NCBI GenBank assembly: GCA_023935145.1
Contig: CM043700.1
Location: 1,496,001-1,560,000 of the forward strand
From: Bretschneidera sinensis
Taxonomy: Eukaryota; Streptophyta; Magnoliopsida; Brassicales; Akaniaceae
Length of the DNA: 64,000 bases
Reading direction: 5' to 3'
Positions 1 through 11,609 of this stretch are shown one piece after another. Within the stretch, counting starts at the first letter, position 1. Each line of letters begins with the position of its first letter. The notes under the pieces are model-generated. The model did no database searches. It saw only the letters and a program-made list of their open reading frames with translations, and was not told the origin of the DNA. The translations under genes were made by a program, and so were the position numbers.

Positions 1-779
1 GGAAACACATGGATATAGAGCTTCCTTCTTTTGACAATTACATGTAATAATAATGAAAGGAAACAATATCATGAGCATATTTTATGTAAATTGTGGCAAT
101 ATTCACTTAGCTGAGTGGAGTCATAACTTTGAAAAACCATTTTGCTAACAATTCTTATCAACTTATAACTTTATAATTATAAAATCAAAACACATAACCT
201 TTTTTTTTAAAGATAAAAACACACATAACTTGTCATTCATATGAATCATTTGTGACAGCTTAGGGTGTGTTCAGTAAAGTAGAAAAATGAAAGAAAAGAA
301 AATATAATAATATTATTTTTATGGTTGTATATCTTTTATGAAGTCGATAGATATTAACATAAGATATTAGATGAAAATTAATTAGTAAATTGATAATCTC
401 ATTTTTTTTCTTATTATATTTTTCACTCTCCAATTGTCTCAAATTTAAAAGATTATGATTTATACATGAAAAAGAAAAACATCAATTATGTTAATTTTCT
501 TTCCTACTAAACAAACTTTCAAGATTTTTTCGGAATTTTTTGAGTTTTTAGAACTCATTTATTTATTTTTTTTACATTAAAAAACTCATTTATCTTATGG
601 ACCAAAAAAATCAGAAAAGGATTTACATTAGTAAGCCTGATGGCCCAATAGACTAGAGAAAGTGGACTAAACCCCTGTATGAAACACGCTGTCAAGGCCT
701 AACTGATATACACATTAACACTTCCTCACTCGTACCTTTCTTCTTCCTTAAGCCTTCTCATCCATCTTCAGCCTGAATA
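1..779. promoter_or_regulatory. Intergenic DNA and presumed promoter/5' UTR of the ABCB29-like gene
   Basis: AT-rich, with no coding signal. The last 150 bases are less AT-rich and end in a pyrimidine-rich leader. GGCCCAAT at 642-649 reads ATTGGGCC on the other strand, which contains the plant site II core TGGGCC, common upstream of housekeeping genes. I see no convincing TATA box at a suitable distance. The start of transcription is not visible from sequence alone. Confidence 0.5.
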
Positions 780-818
780 ATGCCATTCAAAAAATGCTCC
801 TCCTCCATCTACCACTAA
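780..818 (+). other. Short upstream ORF overlapping the ABCB29 start codon
   Basis: An ATG at 780 opens a 12-codon reading frame ending at TAA 816-818. It is in a different frame from the main start at 794 and overlaps it, so ribosomes initiating here would pass the main ATG. The main ATG has A at -3 and a C after it. The role is inferred only from position, and the transcript must begin upstream of 780 for it to matter. Confidence 0.4.
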
Positions 819-3800
819 CCCCTCTCTCTCCACTTTCACCACTCTCTATCCACTTCAAACCCAAAATCAATCCCCTTCACCTGCCCATTTCACTACCCTC
901 AAAAATCCCTATCAGGCCCTCACTAAAGCCCCTTAATTCTACTAGAAGCCCTTCTCTCCTCCCCTCAAGCCCTCAAGCCCTCAAATCTCTCTCCAAAATC
1001 AAACCATACCTTCAATCCCAATACAAAACCATCCTCTCTGGCTGGCTCTGCAGCCTTGTCTCCGTCCTTTCTCTCTCCCAGATCGTCCCCAGAATAGGAT
1101 CATTCGCATCATGCATAAACAAAAACCACACGGAAAACATAGTCAAATTCCGCGATGAGGGGCTCCTGTTGGGCGCTCTGATCTTGGTGAGACTTCTCGC
1201 TACTTACTGCCAGCAAGCGTTCTTGTGGGAGGCGGCGCTGAATGCGGTTTATAAAATCAGAGTGTTCGTTTTCGAGAGGGTTTTGGAGAGAGAATTGGGG
1301 TTTTTTGAAGGTGGGAGTGGGGTGTCCCCCGGGGACCTCGCGTACCGCATCACTGCTGAGGCCTCTGATGTTGCTGACACTGTCTATGCTCTTCTCAATG
1401 TGAGTGACACGCATCTAATGCTCAAAATGGTTTCCATATAAGCTTAAATTAACTAATGGATGGTTAAATTGTAGCTAGAGTGGAATTCTCTAAGTGGGTT
1501 TGCTGAGCATTTAGTTGGTAAATTGTGTTTTCTAATGTTTTCATTTTTGTTTTGTTCCTTTGTCTAATTCTGTGATTAAATGTTTAAGTAACGTTTGATA
1601 ACATATTTTGTGATTCCGATGTTTATGTAGATTGTTGTTGATAATGTTGTACACAATTTGAAGGATTTAGAGTACTTCACCTTGCAGGAGTTGGCTATGC
1701 AATATATACTCGCTCTAGCTTGACTATTTAATTACTCTGTAACCTTATGTTTATGACAGACCATTGTGCCCAGTCTGCTTCAGCTATCAGCAATGGCTAC
1801 CCAAATGTTGGTTATAAGTCCCGTCCTTTCATTGGTTTCAGCTATGGTGAGGAAAGTAGGTTTGGAATTTTACATTCGATTCTAGCTCTTTTGGCTATTA
1901 CACATGTAATGTATGTGAACAGCTTAATACAGGACAGTGTGAATTACTTTGTAGTGTCATTTTTAGGTGATTCCATGTATGGCTCTTGTCGTAGCCTGTC
2001 TTGGCGAAAGGCTTCGAAAGATATCTAAGAAGGCAAATCTTAGCGTTGCTACTCTTTCTGCCTACCTGAATGAGGTATATATCTCTTTTATTCCTCCCTA
2101 TTGGATACTCTCATGGAGGTCCTTATACAAATTGTTCGAGTTTCTTGTGGTGCCAAGCTCATTAATTTGTGTCCTTTCTGTAAATCTATCTGAGTTCTTT
2201 ATTTGTATAATTTATTGTTTCACGTGTGAACATATTCACACCAGGTACACGCACAATACACTCAACACATGCACAGACATGGACACATGCACTGCAAACA
2301 TGAATATGTTTGGCATATGCTATCTCCATAGGTACTATATTGCTCTTTAAATATTCCAGGTCCTTCCAGCCATTCTTTTTGTGAAAGCAAACAATGCAGA
2401 GTCACTTGAGAATGCCAGGTTTCAAAGGCTTGCTCATGTTGACCTATCCGAACATTTGAAGAAGAAGAAAATGAAGGCACTCATCCCCCAGATCATACAA
2501 ATTTTATACTTTGGAATATTATTTATATTCTGTGTTGGATCATTGATGTTTTCTGGTGGTTCTTTCGACGCCTGTGGCATGGTTTCCTTTGTGACATCAT
2601 TGGTTTTCTTGATTGACCCGATCCAGGTAATTTTATATGTTGACAAATGTTTCATATACTTTCTATTCTTTTTTCTTTAAATTTTAGTTTTAATTCCTAT
2701 AGTAATTACTAGCTTCTCTTTTCTTAGGTCTTTATCAGAATTATACATTGAGATCTCTGAATGTATTTTGAGCTTCCTTGAGGTTTTAATATGATATCAT
2801 ATGACACCTGTCCTATTATGAAATTAATTTATTTTTCTTTGCTCCCTTGACAAGATAAAATAGTTAAAAAATGTCCCATTAACTTATCAACCGTAGTTTT
2901 TTGCTAATTAGTTCGTTATCATTGTTCAGCCATTGAGGAGCTATCTTAAGTTAGCAATCTGAATATAAAGAATCACGCAGGGTGTGGGGAAAGCATACAA
3001 TGAATTGAAGCAAGGAGAGCCAGCTATTGAACGCTTGTTTGATTTGACCAAGCTTAAATCTAAGGTAATTTATGGTTTAAGGAACTGTGCTTTCCTTTTT
3101 CTGAATCATTGTTTAATCTTTAGCTTCTGGTGAACTCTTTTTCACGATCTGTATGACAGACATGGAAGCATATTGGAGGATATGGTACATAAAATCTTAG
3201 GATTAAAAGAAATATTAAACCCATTGTTTAAGCACACTCAGACTGTCCCTTTGGTAACCCAAAGGCGGCTACCTCAGCAATAGAACGAGCCAAGACAAAC
3301 GTCTCACTAGGATAGGTCTTGGATTCGGTTCCCACTGAGTTCAAATAACTACCTTGGGTCATGCCTGCAAAATCTATTCCGAGCTTTAACTAGTACATTT
3401 GGACGGGGCGGTCGCATGTACTCGGGGATTAGTCAGGATAGGAGGCCTGGATACCTCCATACCCATAAAAATGTCCGTTTGGTTCACTGAATTAAATTGG
3501 GGTAGAACAGATTTGGAAATGATAGGAAATAGAATTGGGTCGGAATTCAATTCCTACATTTGTTTGTGCACTAAAAATAGTTGAATTCATTCCAGACTCT
3601 AAAGTTGGTTTGGATAGATGAACATACGGGAATCAAGGTTTAAGCTGTATCAATGGACCCAAACATCCCTAGTTTAAAAATTAATAAATAACTATTAACC
3701 AAAGTTACATGGAATGTGGTATGCTATGGTACACGGTACGAGATTTTTCTCGGTATGCGGTACGAGGGGTAGACTTAGTTGGATCGTTATTTGGGGTTGT

Positions 3801-6800
3801 GATACGCCAGGGAACATTAATTTGGATCGTTATATTATATAACGTCTACTCAATTTTAACATTATTGGCAGAATGTGCTTCTTGTAAAGGAAAGGAAATT
3901 TAATTGACGGAGCTTAATTTTGAAAAAAGGAAAACAAAAAGTCATAACCTAGTGTAGTGGGTGAGTGGGTCTGCTCTCTTTCAGTACATTGTTACTTAAT
4001 AGATTGTAGTACATATATTTTATAATAGGTTACTATAACATTATGTAAATAAAAACTCAATAGTAAAAAAATAAAGAGAAACTCAAAACTCTCTCTCTCC
4101 CCCTGACTTCTGTCTGTTCCCAAACACCAGCAACACTTCTCTATCCACTCTGCAGCGCTGATGGTCTTCCTCTTTCATGAACTACGGCAAAGACCTTCCT
4201 CTATCCTCGATTGCAGTAGTGGCGTTTCTCTCTTCTCGATTGCAGCAGCGGTGTTTCTCTCTTCTCGATTGCAGCAGAGGCGTTTCTCTCACCTCGACTA
4301 TGTCGACGATGTTTCTCTATTCTTGATCTCCCCCTGTGGCTGACTCTTTCTCCTCTATCTCCGGCTCTGGTTGACTCTCTTCTTGATGTCTATATGCGTG
4401 ATCTCTTTCTCTCTTCGCTTAGCATATATATGTTTATATAGTTGGGATTGCTACTTTTCACGATCCAGATCGCAAACGCACCGCGATCTGGGTTGTGCGA
4501 TGCAGGACGCAGTTCATAGGGGAGCAATGATCTTGGTAACATTGCTATTAACTAAATTTGTTGCCAACTCTTTTTCCTTTGAAACTAACTTTGTTTTATG
4601 ATTTTATCAGATATTTGAGCTTAAAATTAATTTATTTTTTGGATACTTAACTTTTTCCTTAAGTAACCTTAATTTAGAATTATTATTTTATTTTCATAAA
4701 TTAATTTGGGCGTAATATTAATTTCGATAAATTTAAATTTTCAATAATAGAGAGAGTTTTTTTTTTTATTTCTTAAAACTATTTATATATGGAGGTAGGG
4801 GAAAAGTTGGAATAACAAATCTCAATCAAGGGCCTTTTAATCCAACCTGATAATTCGGAATTGGCAAATTCTACTTCTCACCCTAGAATCATTTATTACC
4901 CATTTCTCGGAATTGGCTACTCCACATAATTGGCAATTCAGACCTAAAAAACCAACCAAATGGCAGAATTTGAGTGGAATGGGATTGGCCATTCACCCCA
5001 ACCAAATAGGCTGAAATTTCTTTTGATGCACTGACAAGAATTGGTTGATCATGTGCATTTGCTTCATTCTTACGAACATAACATATGTGAAATTTTAGCT
5101 CAGAAAGATGTTCTTTTGATAGGTAAATAAATTCTGAGAATTTAATATGCAAAGATGTTAATAGGTTTTCGCATTAATCATGAAGAAAATGGTGTAATAA
5201 TTTCTGGTTGTGATGATGTTCAATGTAATGTCAGTGCATGATATGATCCCCCTCCCCTTTGCTTTTTCCATCTTTCGTAGCTTTCTTGAGCTCATTGATG
5301 TTTTATCTTTTGATGCACTCAGAGCTGCGTCTTTGGGATTTTCTAGTGAGAGTCTGAAATTCTGTATCAATCCTCATCAAAAATGTTGTGATATTAGTAC
5401 TACATTTTCTGTCCTCTATAGAAAGCGTGTCATGTGTTTTACTGAAATTCTGGTGGAATTAATTTATGATTTTTGAAGTATGTTGTTTGAGAAGGCATCA
5501 ATTGATGCAAAATTGAAGTGAATAAATGTGGAAATCATTGTAGGCTTATATATTTTTTCCTTTTGTATTCGGTGACAGATCCATTTTTTTTTAACTTAGG
5601 TGATTGAGAAACCAGATGCCTTTGACTTGGAAAATGTCACAGGAGAGGTGAAATTTTGTGATATTTCATTTAGATATGCTGAAAACATTCCTCTTGTTGT
5701 GGATGGATTGAACCTTCATATTAAAGCTGGAGAGACGGTTGCTCTTGTTGGACCATCTGGAGGAGGAAAGACAACACTTGTAAAATTGCTTCTCCGCCTT
5801 TACGATCCTTTATCTGGTGAGCCATCAGAATTTATGAACTTATTCCATAACAAACTTGATCAACTTATTATTGTTCAATTCTATACTTTAAAGCTTATCA
5901 CAAGTGTATTTCCTCTTTACCATTTTAACAGGTTCTATACTCATTGACAACCATAACATCCAGAGCATCCATTTGAAAAGTTTAAGGAGACATGTCGGTC
6001 TGGTTTCTCAGGATATAGTGAGTGATTGGTGACTTCTCTTTTTATCCATGCACTTTTTTCATATAAAAATTCCTCTGAATTGACTTAAACAAGAAACCAT
6101 CCTTTTGTCGCGAAGACTTCGGCCTGGTGGCACGTTATTGCCCACAAAAGTGGGGTGGAAGGAAACATCATGGTCAATCCCCTTGGGATTTGTGAGTATT
6201 TGCCAAGCAAAAGAGTAAAAAAAAAATATTTGTTTAACCTTACAATGATCGAAACAGTTAAGCACAAGCTTATTGTGGTTGCCTTAAGTTTATGGTGTGA
6301 GGTTGAGGAATTGTCAAGTCAGATTTGTTTGATTTGCGTTGTTCTTTTTCGCCATACAACTTTCATGTAACTTAATTTTTTTTTTGGTTTTTTTTTTTTT
6401 TTTTGGGGGGGGGGGGGGGGGGGTGTTGCCAATTGTAATTAGATATGACTGCAGCCTCTTGGCCTAGCGGTCACCTCTGGGTCCTCCATTTAGGAGAATG
6501 GAGTCGAGCCCCCTCCTTGCTATTGTACCCAGAAAAAAATTTCTATTAGATATAGGGTTCAATTGGTTGATTGATGGTAGCCTTTCTGCCCACTTTCAAA
6601 CATGTTTGAAGTCTTGGTACCTAAGTACAATGTTCAAAGTTCCTTTCAATCTTTTGACTGGTAGAAAATTTGCGAAATGTGATGGGAGTTTCCTTTATTT
6701 GGAATTACATATTTTTGTTTGGAAATCTTTTCAAATAGTTCATCTAGATAACATTTGTCCATGCACCAGACACTCTTTTCTGGGACGGTTGCTGAAAACA

Positions 6801-8995
6801 TTGGGTACATAGATCTGATGACAAAAATCGACATGGAGAGGGTTGAGCTTGCAGCTCAAACTGCAAATGCAGATGAATTTATTAGAACACTTCCAGAAGG
6901 GTACAGAACCAAAATTGGACCAAGGGGCTCAAGTTTAAGTGGAGGGCAGAAGCAAAGGTAAAGCTTCAATTTAAATCCACACTGTAGTTGTGATATTGAA
7001 TAACATTCTCTTCTTTCTTCCTTTTTTTTTTGGAGGGGAGGTGGCAAAGATTGAAATCCAATTTAATTGCTAGGCTTTAGCTTTGAAGAAAGAACATGTA
7101 CTGTAGCAGTTCCTTTTCTAATGTAAGATAAGTTCTTTTGTATATTCTCACTTATCTACTTAAAATGCAGACTAGCTATTGCAAGGGCACTCTATCAGAA
7201 TTCCTCTATATTGATTTTGGATGAAGCAACTTCTGCTCTGGATAGCAGGTCTGAATTGCTGGTGAGACAAGCTGTGGATCGCTTGACGGAAAATCATACT
7301 GTGAGGCCACTAGCTAATACTGTCTGCTATAATTATTCTGTACTTATTCCTTCTTGATCTTTTGATGGTAAAATTGCTATTATGGCTCAGAATCAGTTTT
7401 CTATAGAGTTAGTAGCGAGAAGACTAGCATTACATTAAATTTTCACCATAAAAAACAACACTAGTGTTTGCAGTGGGGCTTTGGTTAGGCATTAATTTCA
7501 TTGTTCATGTCTATCGTGAAATGTGGAAATTTCAAAATTTAATGACATATTCAATGCCAGTCAAGCATTAATCCATATTAATTAGACAACCCTATGTCTC
7601 CTTGTCTTTGCAACATAGATGAGCTCCCCTTTTCTACAAATAGCTAACTCCTCTATTGTGCTAGGAAGGTTATTTGGTTTCTTGTTATTAACAAGATACT
7701 GAGAGGTTGATCAGTATGGTGGAGCATGATCAAATATTTTGATGCCTTCCTTTTTGGATGTGTGAGTCCAGTCGTTTATATCAACCGTCTTTATTAATTC
7801 ACACATCATGAGAACAGATGAAGAAGCTTTTAGAGAGAAGCAAACTTCTCCATCTTGAAACACTATGGTATCCATTATGTATTGGGGAGAAATGGATAAT
7901 GCAAAAGGTTATATTCACTACCCTTTTAAATCTTATTAAGGGAGTTTCGATTTCAATAGTTGCTTCTGTCATTTCTCCAAAAATTGCAGTTTTTTAAATA
8001 ACATAAAATTTCATTACTTCAAAAGGCATAGTTATGTAGGATTTGGGTACAATTGTTAGATTAGATGGTAGAATAGCAGGATCAGATTGTAGGATTGTGA
8101 TAAAATCATAGTAGGACCGAACCAACATTCAACAAGCATGTAAAAAAAGTATAAGCTCCTAGAATGATCCTTTAAATTTCCTGACATGTTTGAGACAAAG
8201 GGTAAACAAAGTACAAAATAAGATGAAGGAAACATGAATTTTGTGATTGGAAACCATGACAAGTAATGTGGATTTAGGTTTACTTTTTGTCTTCCCGTTT
8301 TATTTCATGAGCTAATAAAGTACAAAATAAGAGGAAGGAAACATGAGCTTTATAATTGGAAACCATGACATGTAATGTGGATTTAGGTTTACTTTTTGTG
8401 TTTTTTCCCTTTATTTATACATCATTGCTCAAAAGTTAGCCCTGCTGCATTTGTAAGGGAAGGCTGTAAGCCTGTACCCGGTGGATTAGTCGGGCAAAGA
8501 TCTGGATACCCTTGTTATGATAAAAAGGGTTAATGCTGCTGCACTCATAAATGAAAGACACTGTTCTTATTAGTTTAAACGTTATATGCTATAAATGTAA
8601 AAAAATTGGTCTTTTCTGAAGAATAAATCATGTTCTATGAATATTATAGTATTATTGATAGCATACTTATACTATTTGTAGTTATTTTCCATACTTTGTG
8701 GAATCTCAGGATTCTTGATTTGATCCTGAACAGATCCAAGGTAGGATCCTGATTTTAACAACCTTGGTCAAGACAATGTTTTCCTATCAGTGCATTTATG
8801 TCTTTTTATGGCTCAAACATTGTACTTAAACCACGTAAGTATTCACAGGTGCTGGTTATTGCCCACCGTTTGGAAACAGTTTTAATGGCTCAGCGAGTAT
8901 TCCTTTTAGATAATGGGAAGCTAGAGGAGCTAACTCGCAAAACTCTTCTGGGTGGTTGCCCGGACTCACTGTTATCAAGTGGGCTCATTATTTGA
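794..8995 (+). CDS. ABCB29: ABC transporter B family half-transporter, plastid type (ABCB29-like)
   Basis: Ten exons: 794-1399, 1760-1846, 1967-2074, 2360-2626, 2981-3064, 5600-5816, 5932-6017, 6770-6957, 7171-7300, 8849-8995. All junctions are GT-AG and phases agree, giving 639 residues, close to Arabidopsis ABCB29 as I recall it. The N-terminus (about 60 residues, rich in Ser/Pro/Leu/Lys, few acidic residues) looks like a plastid transit peptide. A transmembrane domain follows (about 75-355). The nucleotide-binding domain shows Walker [10 protein letters not shown] (435-443), Q-loop VSQD, signature LSGGQ (541-545), Walker B ILILDEA (561-567) and H-loop His597, so all ATPase motifs are intact. 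With one TMD and one NBD it should act as a homodimer or heterodimer. The substrate is unknown. Identity rests on the whole-length pattern and the C-terminal tail, recalled from the family. Confidence 0.93.
3240..3470 (+). mobile_element. tRNA-derived SINE-like element in ABCB29 intron 5
   Basis: GGATTCGGTTCCC (about 3,329-3,341) resembles a pol III box B. A weak box A candidate lies 5' in GGCTACCTCAGC. The 3' body around 3,408-3,470 shares a block with 8,462-8,530 (TGTAC-CGG, GATTAGTC-GG, CTGGATACC) and both end in a short A-tract. Two copies with a common 3' body and A-tail fit a SINE family. I could not define a clear target duplication. Confidence 0.55.
4206..4321 (+). repeat. Four tandem 29-bp units inside ABCB29 intron 5
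   Basis: Units start at 4,206, 4,235, 4,264 and 4,293, exactly 29 bp apart. Each begins CTCGA and ends with GTTTCTCT plus two or three bases. The first three are close to identical (CTCGATTGCAG start); the fourth is diverged. The units abut with no unique spacers, so this is a minisatellite and not a CRISPR-like array. Confidence 0.85.
6377..6423 (+). repeat. Poly-T tract followed by an uninterrupted run of 19 G
   Basis: In ABCB29 intron 7, T-rich sequence (broken by GG) runs into G at every position from 6,405 to 6,423. Long G homopolymers are rare in plant nuclear DNA. The run could fold as a G-quadruplex on this strand. It lies just upstream of a SINE-like head. Homopolymer length is the least reliable feature of any assembly, so the count of 19 is provisional. 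Confidence 0.75.
6448..6525 (+). mobile_element. tRNA-derived SINE head in ABCB29 intron 7
   Basis: TTGGCCTAGCGGT (from about 6,458) matches the pol III box A pattern TGGCNNAGTGG with one change, and GAGTCGAGCCC (from about 6,501) resembles box B. Spacing of the two is tRNA-like. The intervening bases do not fold as a clean tRNA, so this is a retroelement head and not a functional tRNA gene. Confidence 0.5.
8211..8428 (+). repeat. 109-bp tandem duplication in ABCB29 intron 9
   Basis: Two adjacent copies begin GTACAAAATAAGA at 8,211 and 8,320, a period of 109 bp. About the first 90 bp of each copy match with a handful of substitutions. They sit in a 1.5-kb AT-rich intron and do not touch the splice sites. 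Confidence 0.85.
8458..8530 (+). mobile_element. 5'-truncated SINE-like tail in ABCB29 intron 9
   Basis: The segment shares TGTACCCGG, GATTAGTCGGG and CTGGATACCC in order with the 3' part of the element at 3,240-3,470, and ends in GATAAAAAGG. The tRNA-like head is absent, so it is a truncated copy of the same family. Confidence 0.5.
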
Positions 8996-9629
8996 GATCT
9001 TCGCAGAAGGTGGATTGATGTCCATCCATAACAAGGCCATGGGAGTCATAGAGCTATTACAGCATGTTTCTATGTGGTGTGGCATTCCTTGTTTCTGCCA
9101 AAAAATTTAGCCCTTTTATAGTATTTTCAAGGATCATTTCTAAGCTCTATACCACTGTTATTCATTTTGTATACGCCCCCATGATGGACTAGTTCATTCT
9201 TTCAATTTTGCTGCCATAAGAGTGAGGTGTCTGGCTATAAATTTCATCATTTCTCTGCTTTGGACAATTGACTTGATGCATCCATTTTTGGCCATTTCTG
9301 TAGCAAGCATTGACATTTCTTTGCGAAGTTAGTTCATTAGTGTTAGATCTATTATGTTAGTGTTATAGACGGACATTGAAAAATGGCTTAGTGTTACATA
9401 TGTATGGTTGTGAGGTTGTTATGACAAACCCTAATTTTCCTTGAAATGTGGATACTGTTTTGAAGAAAACTGACTAGTGACTAGCTTACAAATTCTTAGT
9501 GATGTGCGAGTTTAAAGGCCGAAATGTTTCGTGTCTTGCAATTTGCTGGGGGCAGAAATATTTACTTTGGAGCAGAAAATGTTTGTCTTAGGACAGTATC
9601 TTACTATATTATAAAAGCGGCAATATGAA
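8996..9629 (+). other. 3' UTR and downstream flank of the ABCB29 gene
   Basis: Non-coding sequence of ordinary composition following the stop at 8,993-8,995. It presumably holds the 3' UTR. I see no clear single polyadenylation signal and no gene. Confidence 0.4.
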
Positions 9630-9995
<366 letters not shown>

Positions 9996-10009
9996 TTATA
10001 TTCACGTGG

Positions 10010-10215
10010 AGTAGCAGGTCGTTTGGGTCACGAGTCTTTTTAGGTCGTTCGGATCACGAGTTCCTTCGGATCGTTTGGGTCACAAGTCCCTTTGGATTGG
10101 GTCGGGTCGGGACATTTTAAACTTGGGTCGTAAATGGTCTCGGTCATATTGGGTTGGGTCAAGTCATTTCGAACTCATGTCGTATTGGGTTTCGAGTTAT
10201 GTTGGGTCGGGTCGG
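10010..10215. repeat. Degenerate GGGTCG / GGTCGTTTGGGTCACGAG repeat block
   Basis: About 200 bp built from imperfect short units (GGTCGTTTGGGTCACGAG, GGTCGTTCGGATCACGAG, GGGTCGGGTCGGG, TTGGGTCGGGTC). The composition differs sharply from the AT-rich surroundings. No coding frame. It starts just beyond the PRISE fragment. It looks like a low-complexity or transposon-internal minisatellite; the origin is unknown. Confidence 0.7.
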
Positions 10216-11158
10216 GTCAACAAAATAGATACTTATGCTTAATTAAAAATATATTTTATTAAGGTCAAGGGTTTGAACCCCCCAACCTTCAAGTTTCCTA
10301 AACATTTTATTTAATATTTATTTTGTAAAAGTTAATGAAACAAAAATTACAATTTTAACCCCCCAAACCCTAACTATATAAATTTTTCTTTCCCCCACTG
10401 TAGAATACTCCAGAGTCCAAAACGCCTTCCAATACATTCATTTTATTTAAAACCTTTAGCTACTAATCTAGCCTTTAAGGCTTGAATAGAGCCATTAGTA
10501 TTATACTTCCTTCTAAAAATCCATAAGACCGTCTATTTTAGAGATCATGGCCACAAGACCGTATTCTACCATGTTTGTCTTACCCTTTAGGTTGGTCTTA
10601 CGATGCCTATATTGTTTGGAAAAGTGACTTTCCTTCCCTCAAATAAAGCAGACTCCCTTTTTTTGTCGTTGTGAGAATTCTTCTTCATAAATTGTTGATC
10701 ATTCTTCTTGATTTACAAGTTTTGATTCTTAGATTGATTCTCATAAACATAATGCGCCTTGGACTCAAATGGAACTAAATTCTTTTTTCGCGTAAACATG
10801 ACTTGTCTTCTATGCGAAGATGTTTATGAATTTATTCCAAAGTAAAGTCCTCAATCTTATGCAATAGTTTCTTTCCATAATCCTTCCAAGAGGGGTGTAA
10901 TTTGGCAATAATTGCACCAACTTGAAAAGTCCCTAGAAGAACTGTCTTCTAAGAACGAATCTTATTAACTAGCACTTGTAATTCATGGACATGCTCAAGT
11001 ACTAGTTTATTATCAACCATACAGAATTTAAAATACTTGGAAATTGAAATTTTATTGGTTACTTGAATTCAAATTGGTTCCACAATTGGTTCCAAATGTT
11101 CCTCGTAGACTTAACTTCAATGAACAAGTCATAGAGAAGATCAAAAGTGTGCTCAAAA

Positions 11159-11330
11159 TATAACGACACGACCTCTCGTTTGACATAATATTGTCCACTT
11201 TGGCACCAGGTCTCACTACTTTAAAACGTGTTGTGCAAGTGGAGATGACAGTCACTTAGAAACAGCTCTGCCACTAGCTCTCTAGCCGATGTGGGATACC
11301 ATGACATGATCCCCATCTTGGTGTGTCAAA
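11159..11330 (-). repeat. TRIM 3' LTR
   Basis: 172 bp, matching 11,436-11,609 along its length with scattered substitutions. Lies next to the purine tract and one CAAAA target duplication. Confidence 0.88.
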
Positions 11331-11435
11331 ATCTCCCCTCTTTTTGGCACAACATTTTCGTTGTATGGTCCCACACTTGATAACCCATCGGTTAAAATCA
11401 TCAATTAAGCTTTCAAAAGTCGGCTCAGATACCAC

Positions 11436-11609
11436 TATAACAACCCGACTTCTCATTTGGCATAATATTGTCTGCTTTAGCACACCAAGCCTCACACCTT
11501 TAAAATGTGTTGTGCATGTGTAGGTGACAATTACTTATAAACAGCTCAATCATTACCTCTCTAGCCAACATGGGATACAAAAACTTGACCTCCATCTTGG
11601 GGCGTCACA
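11436..11609 (-). repeat. TRIM 5' LTR
   Basis: 174 bp, next to the primer-binding site at its minus-strand 3' end and flanked outside by CAAAA (11,610-11,614). Confidence 0.88.

Larger units (their letters stand above)
3065..5599 (+). other. Intron 5 of the ABCB29 gene, enlarged by insertions
   Basis: This 2.5-kb intron is by far the largest in the gene. It contains a tRNA-like retroelement (about 3,240-3,470), a possible MITE-like stretch starting GTCCGTTTGG near 3,473 and ending CCCAAACATC near 3,670, a pyrimidine-rich block with a 29-bp tandem repeat (4,206-4,321), and another stretch ending CCCCAACCAAATAGG near 5,011. No protein-coding segment was found. The splice sites at both ends remain good. 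Confidence 0.6.
11159..11609 (-). mobile_element. Complete TRIM (terminal-repeat retrotransposon in miniature), 451 bp
   Basis: Two direct repeats, 11,159-11,330 and 11,436-11,609 (172 and 174 bp), flank about 105 bp of internal DNA. On the minus strand the internal part starts with TGGTATCTGAGC (11,434-11,423), one mismatch from the initiator tRNA-Met primer-binding site. It ends with the purine tract AAAAAGAGGGGAGAT (11,345-11,331) immediately before the 3' LTR. The target duplication CAAAA is present at 11,154-11,158 and 11,610-11,614. No protein is encoded, as expected for a TRIM, which borrows the enzymes of other elements. It sits inside the copia gag region, between the EEDELLC block and the YDLF block, so it is younger than that copia. 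Confidence 0.92.

Noticed and set aside
3399..3584. 61-codon ORF in ABCB29 intron 5
   Set aside because: It runs from the SINE body into flanking AT-rich DNA with no family resemblance.
4206..4321. CRISPR-like array (29-bp repeats)
   Set aside because: Units abut with no unique spacers, only four copies, and the host is a plant.
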